This document shows positions 1 to 34,434 of a stretch of DNA of 64,000 nucleotides, piece by piece (position 1 is the stretch's first letter; each line of letters begins with the position of its first letter). The DNA is from Amphibalanus amphitrite (Eukaryota; Arthropoda; Thecostraca; Balanomorpha; Balanidae): assembly GCF_019059575.1 (NCBI RefSeq), contig NW_024881984.1, positions 124,001 through 188,000 on the forward strand. Reading direction: 5' to 3'. Both the position numbers and the translations under genes were made by a program. Under the pieces are notes generated by a model. The model had not been told where the DNA came from and ran no database searches. It was given only the letters and a program-made list of their open reading frames with translations.

Positions 1-571
1 GAGAGATTCTAACAAAGACTTTCATGTTTGGTAGATATGGCAGTCTGTATATAACATGGCAGTCATATAACAACACTGTGTTGTTATATGAATCAGGCAC
101 AAAACATTGAAGACGAAAAACGGCAGCTGTTGTCAGCTCATTTGTAGAGAATCAGAAGCTTGTAGGTACCTACTCAAGCTTGGCTTGTGCTATGATTATT
201 AAATGTGGATTTTTTTCATTTACATTAGACCAAGGCCACATTAGATCATACCTATTTTAGAGTTCATTTTGCTAGGTTGCTACAATTTCTTTTTAACATT
301 GAATTGTATTGAATTGAAATAAGTGTTTCATATATTTCAATTTTGAGCCTAATCAGAATTAGCTATGCATAATCAGGACTATTTTGCAACTAGTTTTGCT
401 CATGAATACTCAGAATGACCAGTGTAATTAAATAAAGTTCATTTAACATGTTGAATGTTATACCTGTATTGAGCGTATATGTGGTTGTGTCATTGGTAAA
501 ATATCAAGAAAATGGAAGGATACCAATCATTTCTACATATTTGAATGTTTTGCCTGGACAAGTGTTTGCAG
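1..571 (+). other. intron upstream of PKA-RII exon
   Basis: AT-rich sequence without a recognisable coding exon. It ends at the probable acceptor at 570-571. Earlier exons of the PKA-RII gene must lie upstream of this window. Confidence 0.6.
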
Positions 572-1552
572 TCAATCAGAAGAAAACTAGGAATGCAACC
601 AACTCGGCCACGTGGTGTTCCTTCGAGTACCGCCGGCGGTCGGAGAAAGTCAGTGTTCGCAGAAGCCTATAATCCCGAGGATGATGACGATGACGATACC
701 CAAAAGGTGATGCACCCCAAGTCCGACATCCAGCGGGCGCGGCTGGCAGCGGCAGTCAAAAACATCTTCCTGTTTCGCTCACTGGACGTGTTCCAGATGC
801 AGGAAGTGCTGGACGCGATGTTTGAGCGGAAGGTGACGCCCGGAGAAAGTGTCATCGAACAGGGCGACGATGGCGACAACTTTTACGTCATCGAGAGTGG
901 TCAGTACAGCATTTACGTGCAGCCCGACGGCGCGGCGGCTCCCAAGAAGGTCGGCGGCTACGATTCGAGCGGCAGTTTCGGGGAGCTGGCACTGATGTAT
1001 AACATGCCCCGGGCTGCCACTATCCAGGCTGACACAAATGGTTCGCTGTGGGCGATGGACCGACAAACTTTCAGGCGAATCATACTCAAAAACGCCTTCA
1101 AGAAGCGAAAAATGTACGAGAAGCTGCTAGAATCGGTACCAATGCTGAAAACACTTGAGCCGTACGAGCGGATGAACTTGGCCGACGCTCTGGTACCCCA
1201 GACGTTCAACAACGGTGAGATCATCATCGAGCAGGGCGACGATGCCGACGGCATGTACTTCGTCGAGGAGGGTACCGTGCGCATCATGCGCGCCGAGCAC
1301 AACCAGGAGGAGCGTCAGGTGAGCACAGTGACCAAAGGCGGCTACCTGGGTGAGCTGGCTCTGCTGACCAACCGGCCGCGCGCCGCCTCCGCTTACGCTG
1401 TCGGAGAAGTGCGGCTCGCCTTCCTCGACCGCGAGGCGTTCGAGCGGCTGCTCGGACCCTGCATGGACGTGATGAAGCGAGAGATGCAACAGTACGAGCA
1501 GGAGCTGCGGAAGGTGTTCGGGACGGATGTCCACATCGATGATCTTAAATAG
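572..1552 (+). CDS. Pka-R2: cAMP-dependent protein kinase type II regulatory subunit, 3' exon
   Basis: Encodes the part of the PKA regulatory subunit that inhibits the catalytic subunit and releases it when cAMP binds. The exon is open from a probable acceptor (AG at 570-571) to the stop at 1550-1552, about 326 codons. In order it shows the inhibitor site RRKS (641-652), an acidic stretch, cyclic-nucleotide domain A with phosphate-binding cassette [14 protein letters not shown], and domain B with [14 protein letters not shown]. The phosphorylatable serine in RRKS marks type II; type I has a pseudosubstrate Ala or Gly there. The N-terminal dimerisation/docking domain is absent, so upstream exons lie before position 1. 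An in-frame ATG at 545 exists, but the exon reading fits the family better. Both cyclic-nucleotide domains sit in one uninterrupted exon. The polypyrimidine tract before the acceptor is weak, so the exact 5' edge is less certain than the identity. Confidence 0.93.
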   Translation, partial: SIRRKLGMQPTRPRGVPSSTAGGRRKSVFAEAYNPEDDDDDDTQKVMHPKSDIQRARLAAAVKNIFLFRSLDVFQMQEVLDAMFERKVTPGESVIEQGDDGDNFYVIESGQYSIYVQPDGAAAPKKVGGYDSSGSFGELALMYNMPRAATIQADTNGSLWAMDRQTFRRIILKNAFKKRKMYEKLLESVPMLKTLEPYERMNLADALVPQTFNNGEIIIEQGDDADGMYFVEEGTVRIMRAEHNQEERQVSTVTKGGYLGELALLTNRPRAASAYAVGEVRLAFLDREAFERLLGPCMDVMKREMQQYEQELRKVFGTDVHIDDLK

Positions 1553-1873
1553 CTCCCCTATCGCTGGGGACTGGAGCAGAAGATCAATAAGAGAGCGAAT
1601 CCCAGGCGGCGTCAGCCACTGCTCGAGGGCCCAGCACGTGATCTTTGACGAGCGAACTGAGAGGGCCAAGCTACATACATGTTCGTTTATTATGAACGTC
1701 ATTTACTTGAGCCGATGACTTCTGAACTCGACTCTGCAGTGGCTCGTAGAAACGCTGCCCCGGCAGAAGCAATAGCGTCAAGAGCGCGGCTGAGCAGTTC
1801 TGAACGATATTACTTTGACGGCGCGACCACCGAACAGCTTCATACCACTGTGTATTTGAGGCGCATTTACCAT

Positions 1874-1879
1874 AATAAA
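1874..1879 (+). terminator. poly(A) signal AATAAA for PKA-RII
   Basis: First canonical AATAAA after the stop codon, giving a 3' UTR of roughly 340 bases. A T-rich stretch follows. Assignment rests on position only. Confidence 0.5.
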
Positions 1880-1899
1880 TTTGTTTTTCATTCAATACA

Positions 1900-2727
1900 T
1901 TTGTCTTGGAGCGCCAGCGTGCACTGCACAAGACACGCAAACAAATGTATGGTTTGTCAGCAGCGCTTAACTGATTTTTTTTCTGTCGCAGTGCCCTGCA
2001 AAGACAATCGCCAGTTTTTGGGCCAGTTGTTGTTTGACGTCGCTTCCCCTAAGATTGGGTGCGCTATATGCGCCAACAGTTGGCTTGTGGCGTACCAGTC
2101 ATAGCCAGTTGCTGGGCTGCCGCTGCCCGCTGGCCAGCTGCCGCTATGCAGGAAATCTGCTGCTGGTTTGATAATGATGAAGGGCAGTCACATCCCAAGA
2201 GCAGTTTGCAGCATGTCTGTCACCCATTACTTACATCCTGCTCATGTTCCTATTCAGCTGCACCAGATGAAGACGTCCTGCAGTCATGCCTTCTGATCCT
2301 GGCTCGCCCAAGTCCCATTTCCCGCTCCTGGGTGCCAGGGACCGAGCATCGCTGGCCCATCCTGTCTCCTGGAGAGATCCCGTCAGGTACTTTTCAGCAG
2401 CACGGGACTTTGGGTACGGGCGCAGAAGGGCTGGTGAAAACAATTTCATTTTGTCTAAATGCCAGTGCTTTTTTTCGGCTACTTTGTGGTTGCTCTAAAG
2501 CACATTGCCTTGCAAAGCTGACCCTTTTCTCAAGGGACCTATTTGGAAGTAAAATACCCAAGTATGTATTTTAAACATGGAGAGGAATTTATACAAGCTT
2601 GGCTGAGTAGATTGTTAGAAGTTGCATGATATCGACATGCTTTGAAAGGAAAGCGTGCAAATTTAATAAGTCATGCACGGGTCGATCATCATACACCATA
2701 CTGAGTGAGTTGTCTCGTTTGTTTCAG
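1900..2727 (+). other. intergenic region and syntaxin promoter / first intron
   Basis: No coding exon recognised. The segment must hold the promoter and probably a non-coding first exon of the syntaxin gene, because its start codon lies 16 bases after an acceptor (AG 2726-2727). No TATA box or clear donor could be assigned. Confidence 0.4.
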
Positions 2728-2840
2728 GGATCCATCAGTCACCATGGACGCCTACCAGAACGGCGAGGGGGCCAAGGAAGCCGAGTTCCAGCGCATCGCA
2801 CAGAACATATCAACCAACATCCAGAAAATCTCACAAAATG
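2728..2840 (+). CDS. STX7/12: syntaxin exon 1 (coding from 2744)
   Basis: Acceptor TTTCAG precedes 2728. The start ATG at 2744 sits in ACCATGG, a strong initiation context. The donor GTATGT follows 2840, and the last base is the first base of a split codon. It encodes the first Habc residues (FQRIAQNISTNIQKISQN). Confidence 0.88.
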
Positions 2841-5800
2841 GTATGTTTTTCATATTTTATTAGAATTAGGTTAATTTCCTAATTCATTAGCCAACTTATT
2901 AAACACAACAGTGTCTCTTTGCAGTGCTGCCCTTTTCTGGCTGTGCAGCTATCTTTCGTGCGCGGTATTGTGCGTAATATTTCCGATGGTGTACCATTGT
3001 GTTGCATCATCTTGAATACTGCGTAACGTCATTTCTGCGTGTTCGGCAGTGTCGTCGATGCAGCGGATGGTGCGTCAGCTGGGGACGCCGCAGGACACGG
3101 CCGACCTGCGCGCTCAGCTGTGAGTACCCACGCACCGCGCGGCCTCTGACGTCACCCAGACGGGCCACCTGGGGCGGTGACGTCACACCCACCCGATAGT
3201 GCGGTCACACTGATTGAGACGGTGGGGTGGGACGGCGGAGACGCTGAAATAAGCAACAAAATTCTTAGGGGTGGAGTAAAGGGTGGCTGAATGAAACGGG
3301 AAAATCGTAAAAGAAAAAACTAAATAGAGTAAATAGGCATATACCGAGATTCGCTGGAACAAAATGATGACTATGACATGATAATGAGACGATGTTTGGG
3401 TGGGAGGGGGGGGGGGGGGGGTTGGATGCAAACAATATCTAATGAAGGATGAAAAGGCCTGCGTTCATTACTCATACCTATGCTGATTGGATATTTTATG
3501 GGCAAGTGTATTGTTTCTCGCTACCTGCAGTAAGTGCATATCCCGTGCTCAACCGTGTCACGCTACTTAATTTGGGGAAAAATTGGTCTTAGTATCAGCA
3601 TCCCCTATTCCCCAGTTGTTGTTCTGCCCGGCATTGTTAAGTGGTATTCTAACTCCCTACCACCTCTTGTACCGACAGCCACCAGATCCAGCACTACACC
3701 AACCAGCTGGCCAAGGACACGCACCGCAGCCGCAAGGACCTGGACCTGCTGCCGGCGCCGCTGTCGCCGTCCACACAGCGTCAGTGGAAGCTGCAGCGAG
3801 AGCGGCTCACCAACGACTTCACCACGGCGCTGAGCAGCTTCCAGAACGTGCAGCGCCAGGCGGCAGAGCAGGAGCGCGAGGAGGTGAAGCGCGCGCGTGC
3901 CGAGAGCGGCACCGGCTTCTTCACAGAGTCGGAGGGTGGCCGGCACGACCCGCTGGTCCAGCTGGGCGGCCACCAGAGCCAGACGCAGGCGGTGATGGAG
4001 GAGGAGGAGCGGATGCAGGAGCTCCGCGAGCGGGAGACGGCCGTCCGACAGCTGGAGGTGAGAGCGGCGCGACGGGGGGAGTCTGGTGAGGGAGCTGGGG
4101 GAGAGTTTGTGTGGACATGGCGACACCGGTTACATGACGGATGATGTACTGAATGTTTTTACTGTCGTGTTTTGGGGTTGTTATGTGGAACTTGAACTTT
4201 TGCTGTGAAATGTAGAATTGTGTTCAGCAACCATTCAGTGTTCATCTGATGGGTTTTTACATGAGCATTCTTAATGTCCCTAAATGCTGAGTCTGACCGC
4301 TCTTCTATCTCGCATCATCGCAGTCGGACATCATGGACGTAAACCAGATCTTCAAGGACCTGGCCACCATGGTGCACGAGCAGGGCGAGGTCATTGACTC
4401 GATCGAGGCTAATGTGGAGAGTACCCACATGAACGTGGGCCAGGGCGTGCAGCAGCTGGCCAAGGCCTCCGACTACCAGGTGAGTGGACGGCCGCCTCGG
4501 TGTCTGCCCCTCCCGATCTTCCGTCTCTTGTGCTCTCTTTAGTACCTCGGTGGCCAGTTAATAAATTTATGTGCTCACTGCTCAAAACGGTGTGGGTAAC
4601 TGGTAAGACGTTGGATGGATTCACGAGGGTGGCTATAAACTCGCGAAAATTTACTTGGGGTGTAAACTTATGCGGCAACCAAGATAAGATGGGTTCCTCC
4701 GTTCATGTTGTCAGTGTTGTATCTGTGGATGTTTAGACCTGTCGTAGCTCTGAGCACCAGCGTAGCTAACTCCGTACACTGCCGCTGTTCCTCTTAGATA
4801 CCAGTAGGTATGAATGTCCATTGTGTTAGCGGTTAATAGTTCCGGCTCCTTTTTAACTGGTATTTTTTATTCAGTTCAGTCATGGTATCTCGTTTGTTTT
4901 AGATGTATACCAATGAGTTTCCCTTCTATTGAAGAGCTCTTCCGTTCTGATCACCCCGCAATACTTATTTCATTCTGTTGGACATTTTGTTCTAGCCTTT
5001 TCCCATCCTTAGACGGTCATGTGTTCATAGCTTAGAATTCGATCAATGCCACCGGTCCTTTTATTTTGTATTATTTCGCCTTTCTATTCCATTTGCAATT
5101 GCGCCGTGAAATCATGAGCCATTTAGTTGCCGCAAATAGGATGTGCCATCCGAAGTTCCCACGAATCTACGAACGCGTCGGCTTATTTACGACTTGTTTG
5201 AATCTATTCTTACTATTTTTAACGCCGATTTTTTTGCGATAACTCCATCTAAAGCACATCTACCACTTCATTTAGTCCGTGGACGGCCTCTCTTCGTTCG
5301 TAGGTTCGCGGCAGCGGCTCTACCCTTCCCCATGGACCCTCCGTCGGATGCATGGCTTGTTGACTCTCAATGGCCGGTATCTGTGCGGGCGTTGATCTGT
5401 TGTGACTGTGTGGGAAGAGGGCCTCCGAATGCCCTCCCCCGCCGGGGAGCCGCGCTGCCTCGGAATGATGTATGGATGGCCGTAGTCAGTGGGCAGCGCT
5501 GCTAGCTGTGTGTGAATCGGTGTTGCAGCTGTCGCAATCCTTCCTGTTTATATCCCATCCGACCGGCTTTGGTAGTTTTGGGTCCTGAACGGTTCATTTG
5601 TTTGTTTCAATCTTCCACACGATTTATTATGTGTTCAATATCTGTTCTGTTATTTGTTGGGATCATTTTATGAACTATGTTTTACAGGATATTTAAAGGT
5701 TATTATTATTGTTTTCTCTTAGGATTTATGTTTTTCTTAAACGTTAAGCAACTATCCAGCCTTCATCTTCAATTCATTGCTTTGGACTTGCATCATATCT

Positions 5801-6916
5801 TAGTTATTGCTATTTTGTTGTCACTTTAAGACTTGAACATCCGTACTGTCTATCGCGTAGATTCTTGATTTGATTTACCATGAGTTGCTATGTGCGACTT
5901 TCATCTCTGACATTGACTTTTCTTTCCTGCCGACGCATAGAACAAAGCTCGTAGGAAGAAGTTTTGCCTGTTTGTGTTCTTGGTGATCGTTCTCATCATT
6001 GTTATCTCCGTCATTGCCTACGAGTCGTCTTAAATCGGGTAAGTACAAAGTCCTACTTCCTAAAACAGCGGTATCTCTGTGTGCCAATGTGCAGTTTTTC
6101 ATTTTGTTGGATAATTTGGTAACGTTTGCTTTCAGCGCTTGCGACAGTATAGTTACTTAGTTGTCTAGTTCGAAAGGAACCAGTTTCACAGCCGCATTTT
6201 AACTGCGCTTAGCTGTTTTGAACGATAGCAGCTGTCACTTCCTAGATATATCTGCGGACTTTGGTCTATTTCTGTGCTATCCAGGGACGCGTTATCTTGG
6301 CACTATCTTGTTTATGAAAACAGCCCTTTTGGCATGCTCGGCTAGCTCAGGGGTCGGCAACCTCCGTTCCATAGCGGACCAGATCAGGCAGCGATTGTTG
6401 AGACATTCGTTCGGGCCGCTAACCGGTTTCTGCAAGCTTCATGAGATCCGCACCCAAAAAGGTTGCCAACCTCTGAGTTAGCCCAATATGCTCTTTATAT
6501 TATCAGCTAAAATTAATTTAGCACGCTTTAACAGCAAGATGGATTCTGTCGCTACGTCATGTATAACGAACCTGAATTTCCTCATGCCAATGTCCTTCTC
6601 AACCATTAATTTTCTGCTTCTCAAATTTCAACCATGGCGATACTATTTGCTTATCGGCGTCATAGAAATGGGCCCAGTGACGTGTACAGTTGTTTTATTC
6701 ATTATCCTCACTGTATGTGATTTCCACCACCATCTTCAAATAATCAAAGTGTCTCTCGCACCCTCTCGCTTTCCTGTCATCTCCGTCTCGTGTTTCCACT
6801 GACGCCTGTCGGACCGACAGAGCTGGACCCGCAAGCAGACGGTGACTCTGCTGGCCGTGTTCCTGTTCACGGCGCTCGTGATCGGCCTGATTCTGCGCGC
6901 CCGCTGGCGGCACTGA
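2744..6916 (+). CDS. STX7/12: syntaxin 7/12-type endosomal Qa-SNARE, complete gene with alternative C-terminal anchors
   Basis: Membrane-anchored Qa-SNARE of endosomal fusion. Coding exons 2744-2840, 3050-3119, 3679-4057 and 4324-4479 join in phase and end after codon 234. They encode an N-terminal Habc bundle (about residues 10-120), a charged linker and the SNARE motif in the fourth exon. That motif reads DVNQIFKDLATMVHEQG onward, with the central-layer Gln at about residue 202. The LGTPQDT segment in exon 2 and the IEANVES segment are typical of the syntaxin 7/12 family. Two exons can supply the tail anchor: 5941-6033 (264 residues in total) or 6821-6916 (265 residues). Both begin in phase 0 and carry their own stop. 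Identity is firm. Which of STX7 or STX12 is the closer relative is not resolvable here. Use of both anchors is inferred from splice signals and open frames, not from transcripts. Confidence 0.93.
3050..3119 (+). CDS. STX7/12: syntaxin exon 2
   Basis: Seventy-base exon between GGCAG and GTGAGT. It encodes the Habc segment with the family motif QLGTPQDTADLR. Phase matches both neighbours. Confidence 0.9.
3679..4057 (+). CDS. STX7/12: syntaxin exon 3
   Basis: Acceptor CGACAG and donor GTGAGA. It encodes the rest of Habc (QHYTNQLAKDT, then FQNVQRQAAEQERE) and the linker ending in RERETAVRQLE. It ends on a codon boundary. Confidence 0.92.
4324..4479 (+). CDS. STX7/12: syntaxin exon 4, SNARE motif
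   Basis: Fifty-two codons flanked by CGCAG and GTGAGT, phase 0 at both ends. It encodes the entire Qa-SNARE helix with the conserved central Gln and stops just before the membrane anchor, so the anchor can be swapped by splicing. Confidence 0.94.
4480..5940 (+). other. syntaxin intron 4
   Basis: About 1.46 kb, AT-rich, no further exon recognised. It separates the SNARE exon from the first anchor exon. Confidence 0.7.
5941..6038 (+). CDS. STX7/12: syntaxin alternative exon 5a, membrane anchor A
   Basis: Acceptor GCATAG, then NKARRKKFCLFVFLV and a long Ile/Val-rich hydrophobic run ending YESS and a stop at 6031-6033. The basic-then-hydrophobic order matches the tail anchor of syntaxin 7/12 proteins. 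A near-perfect donor, GTAAGT, starts at 6039, only five bases after the stop. It can therefore behave as a cassette exon that carries its own stop. Confidence 0.85.
6340..6483. mobile_element. short hAT-like MITE between the two anchor exons
   Basis: The left end contains CAGGGGTCGGCAACCT, a well-known hAT-type terminus. The right end is its inverted near-copy (AGGTTGCCAACCTCTG). With adjoining bases the inverted repeat is about 24 bp. No clean 8-bp target duplication was found, so the outer limits are approximate. Confidence 0.6.
6821..6916 (+). CDS. STX7/12: syntaxin alternative exon 5b, membrane anchor B
   Basis: Follows a pyrimidine-containing acceptor (GACCGACAG) and opens in phase 0, as anchor exon A does. 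It encodes SWTRKQTV, then a 17-19-residue hydrophobic helix, then the basic tail RARWRH and a stop at 6914-6916. The arrangement fits a tail-anchored protein, but the lumenal end is basic where anchor A ends YESS. Function is inferred; a decayed duplicate exon cannot be excluded. Confidence 0.7.
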   Translation, partial: SWTRKQTVTLLAVFLFTALVIGLILRARWRH

Positions 6917-8060
6917 GCGCCCCGCCGCGCTCCGTGACGCCCCGTCACGTGACTCGCGTGACTGACGGCGTCACGCCCGGCCGACCGCCATCGGCAGCTG
7001 CCGCTAACCACAGTGGCGGCGGAAGATTGTAACGCACCAGCGGGCGCCCTGGCGAGGAAGAATCATTGCAGAAATTTACGTCGCCGGTGGACGGCGACCG
7101 GAGAGGTTTTCCGAGAGACAGAAGCCGCGTTAGCTGCCCTGTTTAGCGTTCTGGGCGGCAGTGACAGTGTGCTGGCGGCACACCCAGCCGCGCCAGTCGA
7201 CGTCGTAGAGCTTGGTGTGGGGCGTGAGACCACGGACCCGACTAGTAGCCGTCGTGGCGCGATATGTTTACCCCTGTATCGTGGCCGGGTGGGCGCTGAG
7301 ACAGAGCCCCGCGCGACTCCCGAGTGGATCCAGTAAGCCAAGGTAGCGCTCAGCCGCGGCGATCAATTGCGGGTGGGATGATCCGCGCTCGGAGGCGCCG
7401 ATCGAACCGACCCCCGGCGGCTGGAGCGCTGGCTGCGTGTTGTGTATATCGCGGGACCGCGAGACAGCGGTGAGTAACGCTGCGGAATGTATTCGCTGTA
7501 TATTCAGGCTGGTCACCTGCGGCCCTCCGCGACCGGCGGCTCTTGAGAACAAGTTAGGTTCGCTGTGATATCCGGCAAACGGCCGGGGACGGGCGCCGCC
7601 GCCGGAACGTTTGTGTTGCCGCTTCTCTGCAGCGAGCCCTATCCCTCCCTTATCTGGGTATTTTGGTTTACTGAGGTGTTATCTTGGTTCGGCTTGCACG
7701 CTCGGCAGCAGTTGATGCGGACATGAACTGAGCCCATGTTTATGGCGCCGTCTCATTTGCGTCTTTGGGGAGGACAGAACACAACTGTACGGGATTGCAC
7801 GGTACGAATAATGACCGCGTGCATGGGGCCACTGGAGGTGCGGTAGGTGACACTGTGCGTCCAGATATATTCTATTTATTCATTGCCGTGTGTTGATTAT
7901 ATCTGCGTCGCGTTGTATTACATATATGCCTGTACCCACATACACACTCACTCGAGATGCATATGTTGATTGTACGCTAGCGCTCGCTGTTCTGTTTTAA
8001 CCTACATTCGGTTTAGGCTTCCGAACAGCATTCGCGGTGAATTGTTGTCTAATAAACGAT
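6917..8060 (+). other. syntaxin 3' UTR
   Basis: No coding exon follows the second stop. The stretch runs without an obvious gene to the AATAAA at 8051 and is GC-rich at first, then AT-rich. Confidence 0.55.
8051..8056 (+). terminator. poly(A) signal AATAAA for syntaxin
   Basis: Canonical AATAAA followed within 30-60 bases by a GT-rich stretch (GATTGTTTGATGCTG). It is the likely common 3' end for both anchor isoforms. Confidence 0.6.
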
Positions 8061-8274
8061 ATAATTAGGTGATAAACTGATTGTTTGATGCTGATTTGGA
8101 GTGACTTGTCCACCAAGGTGGGCTGGTTTACTCAGCTCAGATCTAAACATCTGCTCAAAGTTTTCGTAAACCAGTGGCGCCACCTTGACCAACATTTTAC
8201 CGACTCTGATTCACTGCAAGCCATTGTAATGCTCTATGAACCTGAGTCAATCTTATCCGAAACGTAGCACCGGT

Positions 8275-8280
8275 TTTATT
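8275..8280 (-). terminator. poly(A) signal AATAAA for neprilysin (reverse strand)
   Basis: TTTATT on the + strand reads AATAAA on the reverse strand. It would give the neprilysin gene a 3' UTR of about 2.2 kb and place its 3' end about 200 bases from that of the convergent syntaxin. Assigned by position only. Confidence 0.4.
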
Positions 8281-10472
8281 GCACAATAGCCCTCGCATGT
8301 TGCTCTCAAGCGGATCTGGTATCAATGGTTCCTTCACAACGGACCCTCAGCCATGCCCATGTCACACCATTGCACCATTTAACAAACTGAAACCACAAAA
8401 ATATATTTTCACGCACACGAATGTTTGCAGCCGTAAAACACAGAGTTGCGACTCGCAAAATATTACAACAGTACCATTGGACTCGAGGATATGCAACATG
8501 CGTATACAACGTCACCTCATAATAATTACACAGTGCTCATATCCGCTCTCAAGCGACCACATAATGATGCAAAACAGAATGATGTGTGCCATAAGCTGAC
8601 GGTAGCTGTGAGACATACCTATTTAAAAGAAGGTAGCATAACAAAAAAAGGTCAAGGGGTGTGCCAGAGGCTCAAGCTCTGACTGAAAACAAAGCAATCA
8701 CGTTTTCCAAAGTATTGGAAGGCTACAAGTTACAGCTAAGGCGCCTAATCTCATGATTGCTCCCTAGAATTTAAGCGTAGGTATGTTCCGAGCAAATAAA
8801 TTTATACGTAACCTGCAAAAGCAAAAGCAACAATGCAAAGCGATTCCATCTCAGCGCATTTCCATGACTGTTTCAACAAAAATTTGTGGCAATTTTTTAG
8901 ATTGAGGGATTGACCTGCTAAAAGTACTGTCCTCACAAAAAATGACGTGTTCCTTCATCACCTTGGGTTACGAATGCATGTCAAGACATGAAGTGTGCAA
9001 TGAAATATAATTAGGTGTGCGACCCTGCATTTAGTCAATAAACAGGGCTATGCAGCCAGCTTTTGAAATGCTACGTATGACATTGAACGTATGAAACTGA
9101 AATGTTTGAAACGTAACCTTTCACATTTACCTTTTTGTATCTGACCTGTACCAATGCTGGCACAGCTTATCTACATAGGGATGACAAATCATAACGCTTC
9201 GCTCAAAACTAGGCTATACCTGCCCTATACCTTCTTGTCATAAATGACAAAAGGCATAACCTGCCACCAAAAAGCACCGCTTTCTTTTGGAGCTCCTAGC
9301 AAAGCACCTGAAACTAAACATTAAAAACGTCTGAACTCTAAAAGCATCCGACCAAGTGGGCACAATGCATGAAACGCCACAACGTTTACGTTCAATTTAT
9401 AATTCACTGGTGATCGACCTCGTGAATTATCCCTAAACCATACCGATATATTTCGCAAGCATATCCACTGGGTGGGCGTTACGCGTATTTACACAAGCCT
9501 GAACGTCCAGCTTGTCGATTCCTCCCGCAAAGGAGGACCTACGTCAATGTCCAGTAAGATATTCGCTACACAACACGTATCGTCGGTTAACAAACGCTTA
9601 CCAACAGGACTAGAATGACACCAGGGGCACCGGCGTGCGGTGCCCATCTAACAGCCTGCTCAGCTCGAACGGTCATCGACTTTGGTATCCACCGCGCTAC
9701 ACGAGCGCTCTAGTAAACAACCGCGGACGCGGATGTTGTTTCTACGGCCTCGCCGTGTGTCTAGACTGATAACAAAGAGAGCAGCTCGCGATGGTGGCGA
9801 GAACTTTCTACAAACACCGCCGGAATGGGCGCTGGGTTGAGACTAGCATCGGTGGCGCTGCTGCCGGCGTCATATACACGAGGTGTCATACACAAACACA
9901 CACACACACGCCCAGTGTTTGGCATCGAGCATCCGCGTCCCCTCATACACGACCTTGTGAGAAACCCAGTGGGTATGTTTCGCTCATCGAACCCGTGTCC
10001 GAAGTTCCCATCGTGGATTTTAGGGTAGTTCCTGGACCACACACCTTTACATTTTGGAGATGGTATGTTGGGATTTGTGCCCGGGGATGGACGCTTTTGG
10101 ATTCTGAGGCCTCCGATGGTGAACCATCGTTTCAGTTAGTGAAGATTGAACTTTGAAGACCACCTGATGATCGTCCAGCCCTCATTCCAATACAGGCCGC
10201 TACCAAAGCCCACTACACAAGAAACACTCGCACCTAGATTCATCCATACCCTGGCATTGGACCTCCCTACGCACGTACAGCCCCTACCACAGCTCAGGAA
10301 GCAGCTGCGCATTTTATCGTTCCTCATGCCGCTGGGACTATCCCATCCTCTCGTCCGAAGCTACTTTGCTCCCGCCTACCCTACGGCGTTGCGCCTTCCA
10401 CTCGCATGGCATGACCATCCCTGCCTCTTGGCCGTCACTCTCCGACGCTAGCCGTACCTCCTTCCTGGCCGC
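8281..10472 (-). other. putative long 3' UTR of neprilysin / intergenic
   Basis: No recognisable protein on either strand. Short open frames here have no family resemblance. A (CA)n run lies near 9895-9915. Confidence 0.4.
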
Positions 10473-33388
<22,916 letters not shown>

Positions 33389-34180
33389 CGGGTCCGTCTT
33401 GGATGGTTCCTGTGCAGAGAAAACAATAGTTAATGTATAGTGGTCACGAACTTACAAATGTGCATCTCAGCTCCCTCAGCTTTGACTGGTGTTTGGAAAT
33501 TGTTTACTGTGACAAATATGATGCGCCGTGATTTTCCTATAAAGTTATGAACAAGGCTATAGAAATCCGTTATGAACTTTCTGCGTTCACTGAACATTGC
33601 ACATGCCCAACTTTAAGAGATTAAGTGCATTATCTACCTCTAACCAGCAACTTCATGTACGACATAGACTGCTCGTCAACAATGTTTATCCAGCATATCA
33701 TTATGCCTCCAGCTCTACACCAGCTCGGATAATACGAGCATGCATTCATTGAAATTTGTACTTTTTGTACTTGATTGGTAATTCATTCGTTTATTTCCGA
33801 CCGCTTCGCGTGACAGCTTCTGAGACTTCTTTCGAAGTTTGTTTCTAATTTGTATGCTGTACGTAATCAGATTTCATTAGTTTGGTAATGTGCAGTATTA
33901 CGTAACTCGCTCGCTTCAGGCTGCATGCATTCGTTTACCATGTGCGACATAGCGGTTTAGCGTTCGGATTGATAGCTTAATTACTAACCAATTGGCATAT
34001 ATTTCACGGAGAGAATGACAAGATGCTCATTTACTGAATGGGATTGTATCAGAAAATGAGTACAGATATAAATGCATTCCTGTTTATACCAGCAAACAAC
34101 ATAAGCTCGCAACTTTCTCAGTTACACAGATGTCTTTCTCTTTTCACGAGTAATTTTCCTTGCCTTTTCTCTGGAACATT

Positions 34181-34434
34181 TCGACACCTTTTTTTAAACC
34201 CCACATCTGTTCTCCGGTGAATTTCCGGGAAGCACGAAAGATCTCTTTTTAGAAGTGTCCAATCGTCCGATCCTGATCAAATTTGTGCGTTCGTAAGCTT
34301 GCTCTGGCATTGCTTGATCTGCCAAGACAGACAAACTCGAGAAAAAACGAGTGACTGTACCTTTTTTGAAGGTTTCTAAACAACTTGTCTGAACTTCACG
34401 GGAGAACAAATGTGGGGTTTAGAAAAAGGTGTCG
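34181..34434. mobile_element. unclassified MITE with about 35-bp inverted ends
   Basis: TCGACACC, T-run, AACCCCACAT...TGTTCTCC at the left; the inverted counterpart ends GGTGTCGA at the right. No transposase and no clear target duplication. Confidence 0.6.

Noticed and set aside
9761-10156. Overlapping open frames on both strands of 90-120 codons
   Set aside because: No family resemblance, and they include a (CA)n run. They lie within the probable neprilysin 3' UTR.
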